From NCBI GenBank assembly GCA_033065855.1, contig JAVXUO010000192.1, positions 124,001-188,000 on the forward strand: a DNA stretch of 64,000 nucleotides, given 5' to 3'. The notes under the pieces were generated by a model, which made no database searches, had not been told where the DNA came from, and was given only the letters and a program-made list of their open reading frames with translations. This DNA comes from Escallonia rubra. Lineage: Eukaryota > Streptophyta > Magnoliopsida > Escalloniales > Escalloniaceae. The stretch's first letter is position 1, and every line of letters begins with the position of its first letter. Positions 48,590 to 61,189 of the stretch are shown piece by piece. The translations under genes and the position numbers were made by a program.

Positions 48590-50150
48590 AAAGTGAAGGC
48601 ATGAGCCTATTAATCTTAGTATATCATCTTCATGCAAGCGATACTTCGACTACCTATTAAAAAAATCATCAATGGAGTGTTCTCCATTGTCTTCTGACTA
48701 TTCGACTTTAACTATCGTGTTAGTATCGCTTACGCTAATGCAGCACAAACATTGGCTTGCAATAGAAAAGAATAATTACGTGAAGTGAAACATAAAACAA
48801 ATAAGTACAAAAATATTTGGACACAAGATTTAACATGGTTCAGCTACGGCTACGTGCAAACTTTTTCGTAGTATGAGAATATCGAGAAAGTACAAAATAA
48901 CGCTCAAGAGTTTATTCCCCCAAAAAATTCGAGACCCTTTTCTAACTGAATATCCTTTCCTACACCCCATTCAATATTATCTCTCAATGAAGAAGAAATT
49001 TACTAAAACCCTCTCTTGATCATTTACTTTGAGATAATTTTTGATAATAAATGAAAGGCTTACCTATAGGCACTTTCTAATTGCATGTTAGGTGTGCCAC
49101 CAAATTTATAGTCTGCAAAAGTCTGTAGCCACATTTACCATATTGTACGTGGTTCATTCTTCATGTTAACAACAATGCAATATCAAGAACAATTCAAGAG
49201 TTTTGAATACTGTTTGTTTATTTTAGTGACTCATTTGAAAAGCACACAACACAACATGTTGTTCTCATCATATCATATATTCAATAGATGTATCAAGCAT
49301 GCAACTCTCAACGAGACAACGCGCAGAAGAAAGGAGAAATCTGCACCACCTTCGATGGTTGGAGATTAGGGTGAGTGGATACTGTTCAAGCTAAATGGGG
49401 GTCAAAGTCAAAACTAGGAATGCCCAAAATAGAGAGGACTTAGCTAGACCTAGACGGTCTAAAAATGGGTGCTCTGGTATGATGACGTATGGAAAGCAAA
49501 CAAATCATGACATGAGCAAAACCTTCTCTCGAGTGGGCACTGGGCAACACAGCCGACTTGAGAAAAGTTGACTTCCTTACAGCCCCCACAATGTCACACT
49601 TCCATATATGACTTGACTAGTTGATTTTTTAACTGCTGAATTCTGCTGAGGGGATGAAATTAAGAGCATAAGTTTTGGTAATGCATAGGAAACTCCTGTC
49701 CAAAAATGTATGATCGAATCTTTGTTCTGGTTAGTAAGCATGACTTGCACGGTTTACTGTGGCAGTCAAGCTTCCAGGTTTCGAGTTGATTAAGGAGTTG
49801 TTGACATGTAAAACAAACCTGCATTTAAATAGTACCTCTTTGGATTTGAGGTCAAGAACTTTCGAGTTTCATTCAAATCGATCATATCAATTCTAAATTC
49901 AATTAGAGGAGAACTCATGAACCCCCAATACAAATGCAAATAACATTCTAATAGATACTATCTATCTTACACCTATTTCTATACAGAGTTGAAGCCATTT
50001 AAGCTTCAGGATTAATACATGATAATATCTGGCGGATAAGACTTCACAGCAACACATCATCAGGCGAGGCACCTGATTAAGCCAAATCTTTCCACTTCTC
50101 AGCATGTAAAGAAGAAATATTTTGTCAAAGCAACACATGGTCCATGGACC
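48590..50150. other. Intergenic DNA between gene remnant and RNR1
   Basis: AT-rich with no recognisable gene. The part next to 50,162 should contain the RNR1 3' UTR. Short protein-like strings at 48,660-48,700 on the minus strand may be a further exon of the neighbouring remnant. Confidence 0.45.
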
Positions 50151-50161
50151 ATGAGTAACCC

Positions 50162-53100
50162 TCAACTTCCACAGGCCATACACTCCTCGCGGTTAGCTAA
50201 AGAACAAACCATCTGCGCCATTTTAGTGTCATCATCTTCATCTGATGACTTGATCTTTTCCTGCATCACAGTGATCACGCTTTAGTACCGAGGAAAGGAA
50301 AACTTAGTTCAAAGTTTGAGACCAGAACAAACAACAGCAATTCTATTACCTTGAGCATGGAAGTATCAACAGTGAACTTGATTGCATCAGCTGCAGCACG
50401 TGATCTTAAATAATACATCCCAGTTTTTAAACCCTTTTTCAACCAAGAGAAAGAAATTTTAAAATCAGACACATGCCAAACAACTCTAACAAAGATTGAT
50501 TGAACTTTTATAACAAGAAATACTGAGAAATGTAATACCTTGGACCATGCATGGAAATGCAGGGAAGTTAACTTCCCGAAATTAGGTTGATCCATATGTA
50601 TATTAAGGCTTTGGCTCTGGTCTATGTAGCATCCACGATCAACAGCCATGTCGACCAGAGTTCTTTGCTTGATTTCCCACACAGTCCTAATAGCAAAAGG
50701 TTGTATTAGCATCAGCATCAGAATAATGCAAACATACAGATATGAAAAAATAGGCAAAGAATAGACATCATGTCCATACTTGTAAATCTCTCTTAGGCCA
50801 TCGGGAATTTCTGGAATCTTCTGAACAGAACCATCCTCGTAAATAATCCTGTTCTTGAGTGTGGGAGACCAGAGACCCATCTCAGTTAGGTCATGTAGAA
50901 GATGTTTATTCACCACAACAAACTCACCACTGAAAGAGAGTTTATAATTTAAGCTCAGATGGCAGCAAAAGATAATCAAATCTTATGAGGAGCAAATATG
51001 GCAGCTAAGCAAACCTTAAAACTCTGCGACTATAGATATTAGAGGTATAAGGCTCAAAGCATTCATTATTTCCAAGAATCTGGCTGGTTGACGCAGTGGG
51101 CATGGGGGCTACAAGGAGTGAGTTTCTCACTCCATTCTTTGCTATCATCCCCCTAAGAGCATTCCAGTCCCACAGATCTGAAGGGGTAACTCCCCACATG
51201 TCTGGTTGAAGAATTCCCTGCAACATTGGCAATTTGAGCATGCATTAATTAGAATTAGCCTATAGCTACATCACTGATGAAGATTTAGGGAGAAATAGCC
51301 ATGCAGCTGCACTAATACCCACACGATGGAATGGAGAGAGTAGACATGATTTAAAAGCATGAAAATAGACAGCAAACGTAATGTCATAGGAAGGACATGT
51401 GCCCTAAGAAGGGCAGTATCGGCAATCTAAAGATGATAATCTCGTAGAAAGACATCTGCGCCTAACGACCAAAAACAAGACAATCAGTGCAGAAAAGTAT
51501 CAGTAAAAGGTCCTTTCAAAAAACATACCTTGCTCACAGGACAGCCAGCATATGTCTCGTACGGGCCTTCTTTTGTTGCTAACTCAGAAGAAGCTTTCAG
51601 CGCATGGTAGTATATGGTCTCAAATATGTCTTTGTTCAGCTGTTGAGCCTGCATATCAAGAACATATAATAATTTGAGCCAACTACGATTTGCAAACAAA
51701 ACATAACACATGCAGAGCAACATCTACCTCCGGTGAATCAAATGGCATGCCAAGCAACATGAAAGTATCTGCAAGACCCTGAACCCCAATACCAATTGGC
51801 CGGTGTCGTAAATTTGACCTTTTTGCCGTTTCAACCGGGTAGTAATTAACATCAATTATTTTGTTTAGGTTAGTAGTCACAATTGCAGTGACCTGTCCAA
51901 AGAAAACAAAGTTAGAGATCAAAACCGACAGCGTAGTTATTATGTATGTAAAGACAGAATTCAGACAACTTGGTAGATAAAATAGACCATACCTCAGCTA
52001 GTTTCTCAAAATCAAAATATCTATTGTTAGAACCCCTGCTGCCGACAAGCTTAGATGGTTGTGATTCCATTGGAACCCCCTGCAGAAAAAAAAGCATGTG
52101 AAGACCAAGCCTAAGGGGAAAAGGGAATACTATTCATTATTTGAAAAACATCCACCTTCTCTCTAACATATCGTGGTAGAGCAATTGATGCCAGATTGCA
52201 GACAGCAGTTTCAGTTGGACTCGTGTACTCAATAATTTCAGTGCACAAGTTTGAGGACTTGATGGTTCCCAGATTCTGCTGGTTGCTTTTTCTATTGCAT
52301 GAATCCTAGTAAGATAACAGGATAAGTAAAATTAGCAAAGTGTAAAACCACAAAACTCAACAAACTGTAGCATAGGATATCGCAAAGCCACCTTGAATAG
52401 CATATAAGGTGTCCCAGTTTCTATCTGGGACTTCAAAACTTCAAACCAGAGATTCTGTGCCTGGATAACCTTCTTTGCCTTGCCCTGAGCTCATAAAATA
52501 TGCACACTATTACTAATCAACTCCATTAAATCTCAATAAATCCTAGTAGGTAACTAGTAAATAATGGTACCAGGTTTGAATCTACCTCTCTCTCATATTT
52601 GGTGTACAAATTTTCAAATTCTTGGCCCCAACAGTCTGCCAAACCTGGAGCCTCGTTTGGACAAAACAAGGACCATAGCCCATTACTTTGGACTCTTTCC
52701 ATGAAGAGATCAGGCACCCAAAGAGCAAAAAATAAATCCCTTGCTCGATGCTCTTCCTGTAAAGACAGCATTCCCACTTACATGGTATAAGATGTTACGC
52801 AGTGAATGAAATCCCAGATGATCTAAGATAGTAAAACTGCAAAAGGTGCCACACCGGTAAAATCACTATAAACAATTCAGCCTAAAAAGAGCGACAAAAT
52901 TGCATCAATAAATCTGTCAGCTATACCTTTCCATGATTTTTCCTTAAATCCAGAAATTCAAAAATATCAGCATGCCATGGCTCTAGATACGCAGCAAAAG
53001 CTCCTACATGCCACAAATAAAATTATAAAACAAGGCTCAAAAGGTTGGGCACATTAAAGCAGAAAATAAATGCCTATATACCTTTTCTCTTTCCGCCCCC

Positions 53101-55281
53101 TTGGTCAACATAACGGGCAGTGTCATTGAATACACGTAGCATTGGAACAATGCCATTGGATGTCCCATTTGTTCCACGAATGTAGCTACCAGTAGCACGA
53201 ATGTTATGAACAGATACACCAATTCCTCCAGCTGATTTGCTAATAACAGCACACTCCTTCAGAGTATCATATATGCCTTCAATACTGTCGTCTTTCATGC
53301 ACACCAGGAAGCAGCTACTCAACTGCAAAGGCAAATTAAAATAATTGTATGAGCAAACAACCGAAACATATGCATCAAGACTAAGGTAACCAGGAAACCC
53401 TGGCCAGACAGCAATAAATTGCACAAATTACCAGCCAAAAGAAGAAGTAAAGGGAACATAAAGTTCATGCAACAAATGAAAAAAGTTCACAGCAAAAAAA
53501 AAAATGGCACAAGCAACATACTTGGGGCCTCGGAGTTCCTGCATTAAAAAGAGTTGGAGATGCATGAGTGAACCATCGCTGAGACATCAAATGATATGTC
53601 TTGATAACAGAATCAATATCATCCTTGTGAATCCCAACAGCAACTCTCATCAACATGTGTTGAGGCCTTTCCACAACCTTTCCTTGGACCTTTAAGAGAT
53701 AGGACCTCTCCAATGTTTTGAAACCAAAGTAGTCATAATCAAAGTCACGGTCATAGATAATTTCACTGTCCAAAAGAGCAGCATTCTGGAACAAGCAAAT
53801 CACAATAAATAAAATGAAAAGTATCAGTAGCATTCGGTGTACTTGTTAATGGCTATAGATGCCAGCCAGGGGTGCCCAAGCAGCACGTGCAAAGAAGAAG
53901 GCAAGATCCCCTTTTAGCAGCCATGTTTGCAATTTCTGCAATCCCATTTAGTGAGAACTGTGAAAGTGATCTACATATGAGCTTCTTGATAAATCACATT
54001 TGATACCAGAAATTCTCATGTTATGGGCATACATTACCAAAATGATGATATTTCACAACATCTGCCACAACACATACATTCTAATTAATTTAGCTGCCGG
54101 ACTCCAGTCAAAGGCTATCTTAATTAGACAGCATACATAATTTTTCTAGGCACACCATATGCCATCAATATACAACGCAGTGAGAAGGTTAAGCTCTAAT
54201 TTATCCACATGAACAAGATCAACTGTTTAATTAACCTTAAACTAGACAACTTACAATACTATCACATTAACAAATCAAAAAATTCTAAAGGTCAAAGAGT
54301 TAGATACCTTCATAATTATCTCATAAACATCATCAGCAATCAAAGGGGCATCCTGCCCAGATCTCTTGCTGACATGGTTATACATGTCTTTGATCCTGCA
54401 GCAGCAACAGAGATCCAAAAAGTTTCTCATATCTTCTTATTGTCAAAAGAAAAGGCCAAAAGATGACTGATAATATAGTATCACTCACGTCTCCGAGAAA
54501 GACTTCTTAGTATTCTTATGCAAGTTTGAGACAACAATTCTTGCAGCCAACTGTGTCAAACAAATGTTCACATATATCAAAACATACCCAGTTACACAAA
54601 ACAGTAGATCTATCAAAACAGTTATCTAGAATGACCAAATGTAAGAAACCAACTATCAAATAATTAGATCCAAAACATGTGCATTTTACACCATCACCCA
54701 AAATAACCTAAATGGCAAATATTAAAAATTGGGAGAACTAAAACATATCCTAGAACACAGTTATCCACATACAGCAAACCTAAAACCAACATCAACAAAA
54801 TTGAACAAACAAAAGATCCAATTCATAAACAAACTTCAATTGGAATTTTAAGAGCAAACCGAATAAGATATAACAATCGTCACAAAACCCCAAAATGAGG
54901 GGAAAATCCAGTGGATTCAGAAAACTTTATTACCCAGGCAGAATCATAAATATTGACATATCGCAAACCCAGAAGGAAAATCAACAAAATTCAACTACAA
55001 CCCAATTCATGAACAAAGCTTCGTCGGAAGTACAAGACAGAGGGAAGGCTCACGGAGGCATAGTCGGGGTGGTTGGCGGTCATGGCGGCGGCAGTCTCGG
55101 CTGCCAGTTCATCGAGCTGGCTGGTGGTGACGCCCTTGTAGACGCCGGCGCAGACCTTCTGGGCCACGAGCACCGGATCGCAGTGGTCAATGCTGAGCCC
55201 ATAACTCAGCTTCTTCAGGCGCGCCGTGATCTTGTCGAAGTGCACCGTCTCCTGGCGCCCATCTCTCTTCACCACATACAT
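50162..55281 (-). CDS. RNR1: Ribonucleoside-diphosphate reductase large subunit, 17 exons, intact
   Basis: Exons on the minus strand are 55,281-55,054; 54,550-54,489; 54,395-54,308; 53,785-53,522; 53,322-53,082; 53,003-52,927; 52,756-52,586; 52,484-52,392; 52,305-52,156; 52,079-51,993; 51,892-51,728; 51,648-51,529; 51,217-51,015; 50,929-50,780; 50,686-50,539; 50,433-50,350; 50,260-50,162. All join in frame to 809 residues without a stop. It reduces NDPs to dNDPs with the R2 subunit in cytosol/nucleus. An N-terminal ATP-cone (from [10 protein letters not shown]) carries the activity site. The catalytic residues are C218 (LSSC), N427/C429/E431 (NLCTE), C444 (AVC) and Y756/Y757 (GMYYLR), and the C-terminal redox pair ECMACGS is C804/C807. 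Numbering to C444 equals that of human RRM1. An in-frame ATG at 55,317 would add 12 mostly basic residues. I chose 55,281 by homology. Confidence 0.97.
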
Positions 55282-55370
55282 CTTGTGCAACTTTCGGTGG
55301 TGTTTTCTTTTTGCCACAGAGGACTTTCGTCGAACAGGTTTAGGGCATACAGGGGTGGCACCAACAACTG

Positions 55371-55380
55371 GTTATATAGC
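55371..55380 (-). promoter_or_regulatory. TATA box of RNR1
   Basis: GCTATATAAC on the minus strand is 90-100 bases before the ATG at 55,281. It predicts a start near 55,340 and a short leader of about 60 bases. The alternative ATG at 55,317 would also be inside this leader. Confidence 0.55.
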
Positions 55381-55456
55381 ATAAAAGTGGGTGCGTGTGT
55401 TTAAATTTTGTAATTAGGGTTTCCCTCTTTGTTTGGCGTGTGAATTTTGAGGAGGG

Positions 55457-55491
55457 TTTCCCGCCAATTTTGGGGGTTTGGTGGCGGGTAA
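55457..55491 (-). promoter_or_regulatory. Two E2F-type sites upstream of RNR1
   Basis: TTTCCCGCC (55,457-55,465) fits the E2F consensus exactly. TGGCGGGTAA (55,482-55,491) is a second near-match in the other orientation, TTACCCGCCA. Both lie about 80-120 bases upstream of the TATA box. Plant RNR genes are known to be switched on at G1/S through such sites, so S-phase and DNA-damage induction is the expected control. Confidence 0.75.
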
Positions 55492-55499
55492 TTTTGGAA

Positions 55500-56770
55500 C
55501 CACTTTGCGACTCTTTTTTGGGTTTTTTGAGATATTTTTGAGTTTGACAGATAGAAAGTGGCGCGGTGTGGACCATGCAATGTGCCTTTCGGCTTGTGGA
55601 CTCAACCCCCCTTCAAATTCAATGTTACAGATGAGAGACTTGAGAAGGGGGTATATGGGCAGGCCAATACTCCCCTGAGACAGAGAGAAGGGTGTGCATT
55701 AACTTTGGGTCTGTGGACTACGGACACTCTGGACCACCTTCCTGGATTTCTCACCAACTGTTGGGTTGTTTTAAGGTACACCATACAATAAACTCCTCAT
55801 TTGTTGTAATGGTTTGAAGTTCAAATTCCCCAAGTTTTTTTTTTTTTCTGAAGTAACAATTTTATTGCTCAATTGAGGAGGTTTGCATCTTTGAAGATGG
55901 ACACGACACGACACGACCTCATCTCCAAATCTAGCATTTCTGAACAAGAGCTGAGTCACAATATTTTCTACACGTTTCACAAATATTAATGTCATTCATA
56001 AATCACAATTCTTCGTGTCAATCCGGTACAATAAGAATTCTAATGATTGGATTGCTCCAAATAATTTGGATCTCATCGGTCTCAATCTAATTATCCAATA
56101 GATCCAACAATAATTTCATGACACACAATCCAACAAGAATATTGATGGATTGGATTGGCCCAAAATACTTTCAACCCCCCTCCATCTCTCTCACTCTCAC
56201 ATATAAACACACATACACACTAGCGAATGCACAATCACACATCTAAAAATGAAATAATCCTTCGTCCCGTAGTTAAGTCACCATTCAAAAGTCAATTATT
56301 AGGAAAATGTCTTATAACTTGCCACACTTATTCTTCACCGAGTTGGCTAAGTTTAGATCGCAAATTTATGACTGTTTGGAGTCAAAAAACTATTTTTTGG
56401 GATCTCATCGCCAATTTTAAATATTGATGGGGATAATTTGTAGTTTTATATCATATAAGGGTCAAGTTATGAAATTTTGAAATGTATATTTGAACTTTTG
56501 AAACTTCTAATCAGCTTAGAATAGGCTTAGTGACATTTAACCCCCTACATACTTATCTATCTTGGTTAATTCCTTTCCAATCGAGCAACTAACACTTTGT
56601 AATTTTCAAAAATTAACTGACTGGTACACTTTCTTGGACAAACGTCCAATGTGCCATTTATAAAAGGGTAATGTTGTCAAATCATTTTATAATAATAATA
56701 ATAAAAAGAAAATAGACATTTTTCATCATATTCCAACTGCATACATCTGATTGGACCATTTGGAAAAGAC
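55500..56770. other. Intergenic DNA upstream of RNR1
   Basis: No further gene recognised. Includes a CACGA microsatellite (about 55,900-55,917), an AAT run (about 56,690-56,704) and AT-rich DNA. The part nearest 55,500 is probably the distal RNR1 promoter. Confidence 0.5.
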
Positions 56771-56773
56771 TTA

Positions 56774-57310
56774 GGCTCTGTTTGGTAGGACTTTCAGTTT
56801 TCAGTTTTTTTTTTTTTAAAAAAAAGAAGAGTTCTAGTTTTTTTTTTACCAGTTTAAAAAACTGGTGGCTGTTTGATAGAGTTTATTTTTTCAAAAAACA
56901 GAAAAGTCCAAGTGTTTGATAGGAAAGCTCTTTTGCTTTTTATTTATTTATTTATTATTTATTTTAACATAATTGAACTGATATATTACAATGTCTTATT
57001 CATAATTAAACATAATTCTCCAAATGTATTACAATAATGTCTTTCAAATAATTAAACAAATACATTACAATGATGTCTTACACACAATTAAACATAAGTA
57101 AACAAATATATTACAATGGTTTACATTCCTCTTGATTCAAGTGGTATAAACCGAGGAATCTCAACAGTAAAAATTAACGTCCGTGGCTCCAAATTTTTTC
57201 AGCAATGCGGTTTCTAACTTCCGCCATTCTCTTTTGCAGTCGAGGGTTACTTAAAATACATTTGATTTTGATCTTGTGACCCGCCGATCTGAGCGTCGTC
57301 AACAATCATA
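56774..57310 (-). mobile_element. PIF/Harbinger-like transposon fragment
   Basis: GGCTCTGTTTGGTAG at 56,774 directly follows TTA, the target site of PIF/Harbinger elements, and resembles their termini. On the minus strand at about 57,290-57,190 a short block with GGSQDQNQMYFK and then MAEVRNRIAEKIW recalls the C-terminal region of Harbinger transposases. The frame is interrupted between the two blocks. The other end was not found and may have been lost where the LTR element begins at 57,741. Confidence 0.4.
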
Positions 57311-57740
57311 TCTTCCTTCGCAAAATCCAGAAAACTGACAGAAGCACGTTATATGAATGCAGAAACTGTACCAATCCAAACACAAATTCAATCCAGCTCC
57401 TTATATCACACTCCATAGCTTTAGGATTTAGTAAGAAAGAGTTGCATTCTTTTATCACAGGATAAGAATCGGCAGGTTGAGAGACAAAACAAACAGTTTC
57501 CAATTACAATTTCCAATTACAACTTAAATCAGACTTTGATGCTGAATCACAAGAAAATCATGCTCATGAATAACAACCGAAGGAAGAAATAGCAGTTACA
57601 ATTACAGAGAATAAAATTGAAAATGACACAACTACATACAGGAATCATTCTAATCGATACTTCTGAATGCAAAAAATTAGAAACATTATTCAACGCACAA
57701 CAAATGAGACTTGGATGCTGAACCACGATAAAGAAAATGT
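57311..57740. other. Short AT-rich spacer before the LTR element
   Basis: Contains a 65-codon minus-strand open frame (57,503-57,306) with no recognisable domain. Possibly more of the Harbinger-like remnant. Confidence 0.35.
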
Positions 57741-58793
57741 TGCCGAGGAAAGATGGTTCGTTGCCACGTCGAGGTGCCACAAAGGATGCAGTCTGAGTTG
57801 GCTTCCAAGTAGTCAAAGTGGGAGACAACAAGGATGGAGTAAGGGCTGAGAGCAAGGCTACCCAGGCAGGTCGCGAGGGCTGGCAGCGCCGCGTAAGCAG
57901 GGGGACGACGAACATGGACGACAGTCAACAGTCGACAGTCTGCGTCAAGGGTGCAGCGTCAATGATCCGATGTCAGGGGTCCAAATGTGTTTCTTTCACT
58001 AGAACTCCAGAGAGAATGGGTTTTAGAGAGAGAAAGTGAAAATGCCAAATGAGAGAGAAGTCCTTGAATAAGCTCCAGAATCCACTATATATAGGCACAA
58101 ATATGCGCGTGTCATCAGCCGACACGTGTCGTCCTCCGGGAGTGACACGTCGCCGTAGGGGGTCCCGTAATCTTGATTGTCCGTCGAATTGCCGGTCCCC
58201 GAGTTCGTGTCGTCCTGCCCTTGCAGCGTCCCTCTGCCTGTCTGAGCAGACTGACCACACCGCGGTAGCATGATCAGAGTAGCCCGTTGCCCCAGCCTCT
58301 AGTCCAAGCCCTTACTGAATCCCACGAGATGCGCCAAGAGACGCGCGGAGATCCTGACAGTGACGAGGGTTGCCCCTGTAGCCAACTGCTAGGCGGACTA
58401 GGCGCGATGCCCTCCGAGGACCTGCTCCCGTCCCGGAGTGACCCGGGGGTCATTGCCCTGGCGGTGTCGATGATCAATGGTAACATCAGCGTACATGCTC
58501 ACAGCTCGATACTCAGAGTCCGTGGCGGTGGGTCCTCGTGCCGGAGCATTACGAGCGGAGCCCCCCCGAAGCCCGTCGGTTGATTGTGCAGGCGAGGGCC
58601 GGAGCCCCCAGTTGATTGTGCCGGCGAGGGCTTTAGGGTTGCTAGTCCGTCCCGCCGCGAGGGCCGAAGCCCCGTTAGTTGATTGAGCCGGAGAAGGCTT
58701 CATGGTTGTGAGCCCGACCCGCCGCGAGTTTGGTTGAGCCGGCGAGGGCTTCATGGTTGTGAGCCCGTCCCGCCGCGAGTTTGATCAAGGATG

Positions 58794-59026
58794 GTGGCCG
58801 ACCCCCTTCTTAAGAGGGTGGCCGAGCCCCTTCCTTAGGGTGTGGCCGACCCCCTTACAAAGTGGGTGGCCGACCCCCCTTTAAAGAGCGTGGCCGACCC
58901 CCTTCTCAGGGGGGTGGCCGACCCCCTTTTAAAGAGGGTGGCCAACCCCCTTCCTCAGGGTGTGGCCGACCCCCTTCTTAGGGGGGTGGCCGACCCCCTT
59001 CTCAGGGGTTGGCCGACCCCTCAGGG
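58794..59026. repeat. 24-bp tandem array (GTGGCCGACCCCCTT type)
   Basis: About nine to ten head-to-tail units begin GTGGCCGACCCCCTT and end with a variable 'aagagg / cagggg' tail. The last unit is shortened. The 24-base period keeps frames open but nothing suggests translation. Confidence 0.93.
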
Positions 59027-59049
59027 CGGAAGTGCACTTTTAATCTCCA

Positions 59050-59170
59050 TCTGAATGTTTTAAGGCGCGGAGCGCTTTGACCGAGCAACGACGTGGAGGC
59101 ACAGAGCGTTTTGACCGAGCAATGATGTTGAGGCACAGAGCGTTTTGACCGAGCAATGATGTTGAGCAAA
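59050..59170. repeat. ~43-bp short tandem array
   Basis: Nearly three units of GCACAGAGCGTTTTGACCGA followed by 'gcaatgatgttgag'. The first unit is the most diverged. Confidence 0.85.
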
Positions 59171-59362
59171 TTTGACCGTCGAGCGGGTGACGTGTCATGC
59201 CACTGAAGTCTTTTAGTGGGCCCTGGGGTGTGGTCCGGATAGGTTGTGAACATAAGTCCCCTGCGTGCGGGGTGCACGGAAGGGCAACCCGAGCGGGCGC
59301 CGCACGCATAAACGATGTTGGATGCACTCGGCCTGGTCGTCGCTTAGTGCTTAGAGCCTGCT

Positions 59363-60735
59363 GCGAGGGCTGGAGCCCCCGGTTGATTGTGCCGGCGATG
59401 GCTATAAGGCTGTGAGCCTATCCCGGATGCGGGGCCCGGAGCCCTGTCGCTTTGATTGAGAGGGCGTTGGCTATAAGGTGCAGAGCCCATCCTGGATGCG
59501 AGGTCCGGAGCCCCGTCGCTTTGATTAAGACGGCGTTCGCTATAAGGTACAGAGCCCATCCCGGATGCGAGGGTCGGAGCCCCGTCGCTTTGATTGAGAG
59601 GGCGTTGGCTATAAGGTGCAGAGCCCATCCCGGATGCGAGGGTCGGAGCCCCGTCGCTTTGATTGAGAGGGCGTTGGCTATAAGGTGCAGAGCCCATCCC
59701 GGATACGAGGGCCGGAGCCCCGTCGCTTTGATTGAGACGGCGTTGGCTATAAGGTGCAGAGCCCATCTCGGATGCGAGGGTCGGAGCCCCGTCGCTTTGA
59801 TTGAGACGGCGATGGCTATAAGGTTGAGAGCCCATCCCGAATGCGAGGGCCGGAGCCCCGTCGCTTTGATTGAGACGGCGATGGCTATAAGGTTATGAGC
59901 CCACCCCGGATGCGAGGGCCAGAGCCCCGTCGCTTTGATTGAGACGGCGATGGCTATAAGGTTATGAGCCCACCCCGGATGCGAGGGCCAGAGCCCCGTC
60001 GCTTTGATTGAGACGGCGATGGCTATAAGGTTGTGAGCCCATCCCGGATGCGAGGGCCGGAGCCCCGTCGCTTTGGTTGAGACGGCGATGGCTATAAGGT
60101 TGTGAGCCCATCCCGGATGCGAGGGCCGGAGCCCCGTCGCTTTGATTGAGACGGCGATGGCTATAAGGTTGTGAGCCCACCCCGGATGCGAGGGCCGGAG
60201 CCCCGTCGCTTTGATTGAGACGGCGTTGGCTATAAGGTGCAGAGCCCATCCCGGATACGAGGGCCGGAGCCCCGTCGCTTTGATTGAGACGGCGTTGGCT
60301 ATAAGGTGCAGAGCCCATCTCGGATGCGAGGGCCGGAGCCCCGTCGCTTTGATTGAGACGGCGATGGCTATAAGGTTGAGAGCCCATCCCGGATGCGAGG
60401 GCCGGAGCCCCGTCGCTTTGGTTGAGACGGCGATGGCTATAAGGTTGTGAGCCCACCCCGGATGCGAGGGCCGGAGCCCCGTCGCTTTGATTGAGACGGC
60501 GATGGCTATAAGGTTGTGAGCCCACCCCGGATGCGAGGGCCGGAGCCCCGTCGCTTTGATTGAGACGGCGATGGCTATAAGGTTGTGAGCCTATTCCGGA
60601 TGCGAGGGCCGGAGCCCCGTCGCTTTGATTGAGATGGCAACGGCTATAAGGTTGAGAGCCCATCCCGAAGTGAGGGCCGGAGTCCCGTCGCTTTGATTGA
60701 GACGGCGATGGCTATAAGGTTGTGAGCCCATCCCG
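59363..60735. repeat. 69-bp tandem array, about 20 copies, with higher-order structure
   Basis: The unit runs GCGAGGGCCGGAGCCCCGTC, then 'gctttgattgagacggcgatggctataaggttgtgagcccatcccggat'. Two unit types alternate in blocks ('ggtgcagagccc' and 'ggttgtgagccc'). A rare variant pair, GGATACGAGG followed one unit later by 'catctcggatg', is found at 59,701 and again at 60,253, 552 bases or exactly eight units apart. That shows duplication of an eight-unit block. As 69 is a multiple of three, long 23-residue-repeat frames exist on both strands. I do not regard them as genes. Confidence 0.95.
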
Positions 60736-60741
60736 GTGCGA

Positions 60742-61080
60742 GGAGTCCTTGTGCCGAAGCACTCGGAGCGAGTCAAGGTAGCATCCCGGAGGAGCCGTCT
60801 ACCCGACTGGCTGAGGTAGCATCCCTGAGGAGCCATCTACCTGGCGGAAGGGGAGTTGAAGAGCTCTTTGGCAGAGATAGTGTCCCGGAGGAGTCGCCTA
60901 TCCCCACGGGTGAGTCCTTATGCCGGAGCACTCGGAGCGAGTCAAGGTAGCATCCCGGAGGAGCCGTCTACCCGACTGGCTGAGGTAGCATCCTGGAGGA
61001 GCCGTCTACCTAGCGGAAGGGGAGTTGAAGAGCTCCCTGGCAGAGATAGTGTCCCGGAGGAGTCGCCTTTCCCCGCGGGT
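60742..61080. repeat. 169-bp tandem repeat, two copies
   Basis: The units start GAGTCCTTGTGCCGAAGCAC (about 60,743) and GAGTCCTTATGCCGGAGCAC (60,912). Each contains two smaller 'gaggtagcatcc..gaggagcc' half-repeats. Homologous sequence, inverse and diverged, is present near 39,030-39,070. Confidence 0.88.
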
Positions 61081-61189
61081 GATGTACACTCCGGAGAGTG
61101 GGTTGAAGCATGTTCCATGACCAAGGCAAGGTGCGCATGGTGTGGTGAATGAGTGTGGTGCCCGGTGGGCATGTAATATGATTGTGGCG

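Larger units (their letters stand above)
57741..61080 (-). repeat. 3' LTR of the array-rich element (minimum extent)
   Basis: The outer end is TGCCGAGG at 57,741. The inner limit is set by similarity to the diverged LTR at 38,931-40,500, which reaches at least the 169-bp repeats near 61,080. If right, the LTR exceeds 3.3 kb, most of it U3 filled by tandem arrays. The inner border is not fixed. Confidence 0.5.

Noticed and set aside
54895-55404. 169-codon plus-strand frame over RNR1 exon 1
   Set aside because: Antisense shadow of a GC-rich real exon. The minus-strand product matches RNR1 throughout.
59344-60663. Long open frames on both strands with 23-residue repeats
   Set aside because: The 69-bp period is a multiple of three, so any stop-free unit gives long frames on both strands. 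No start context, domain or conserved coding signal is seen.
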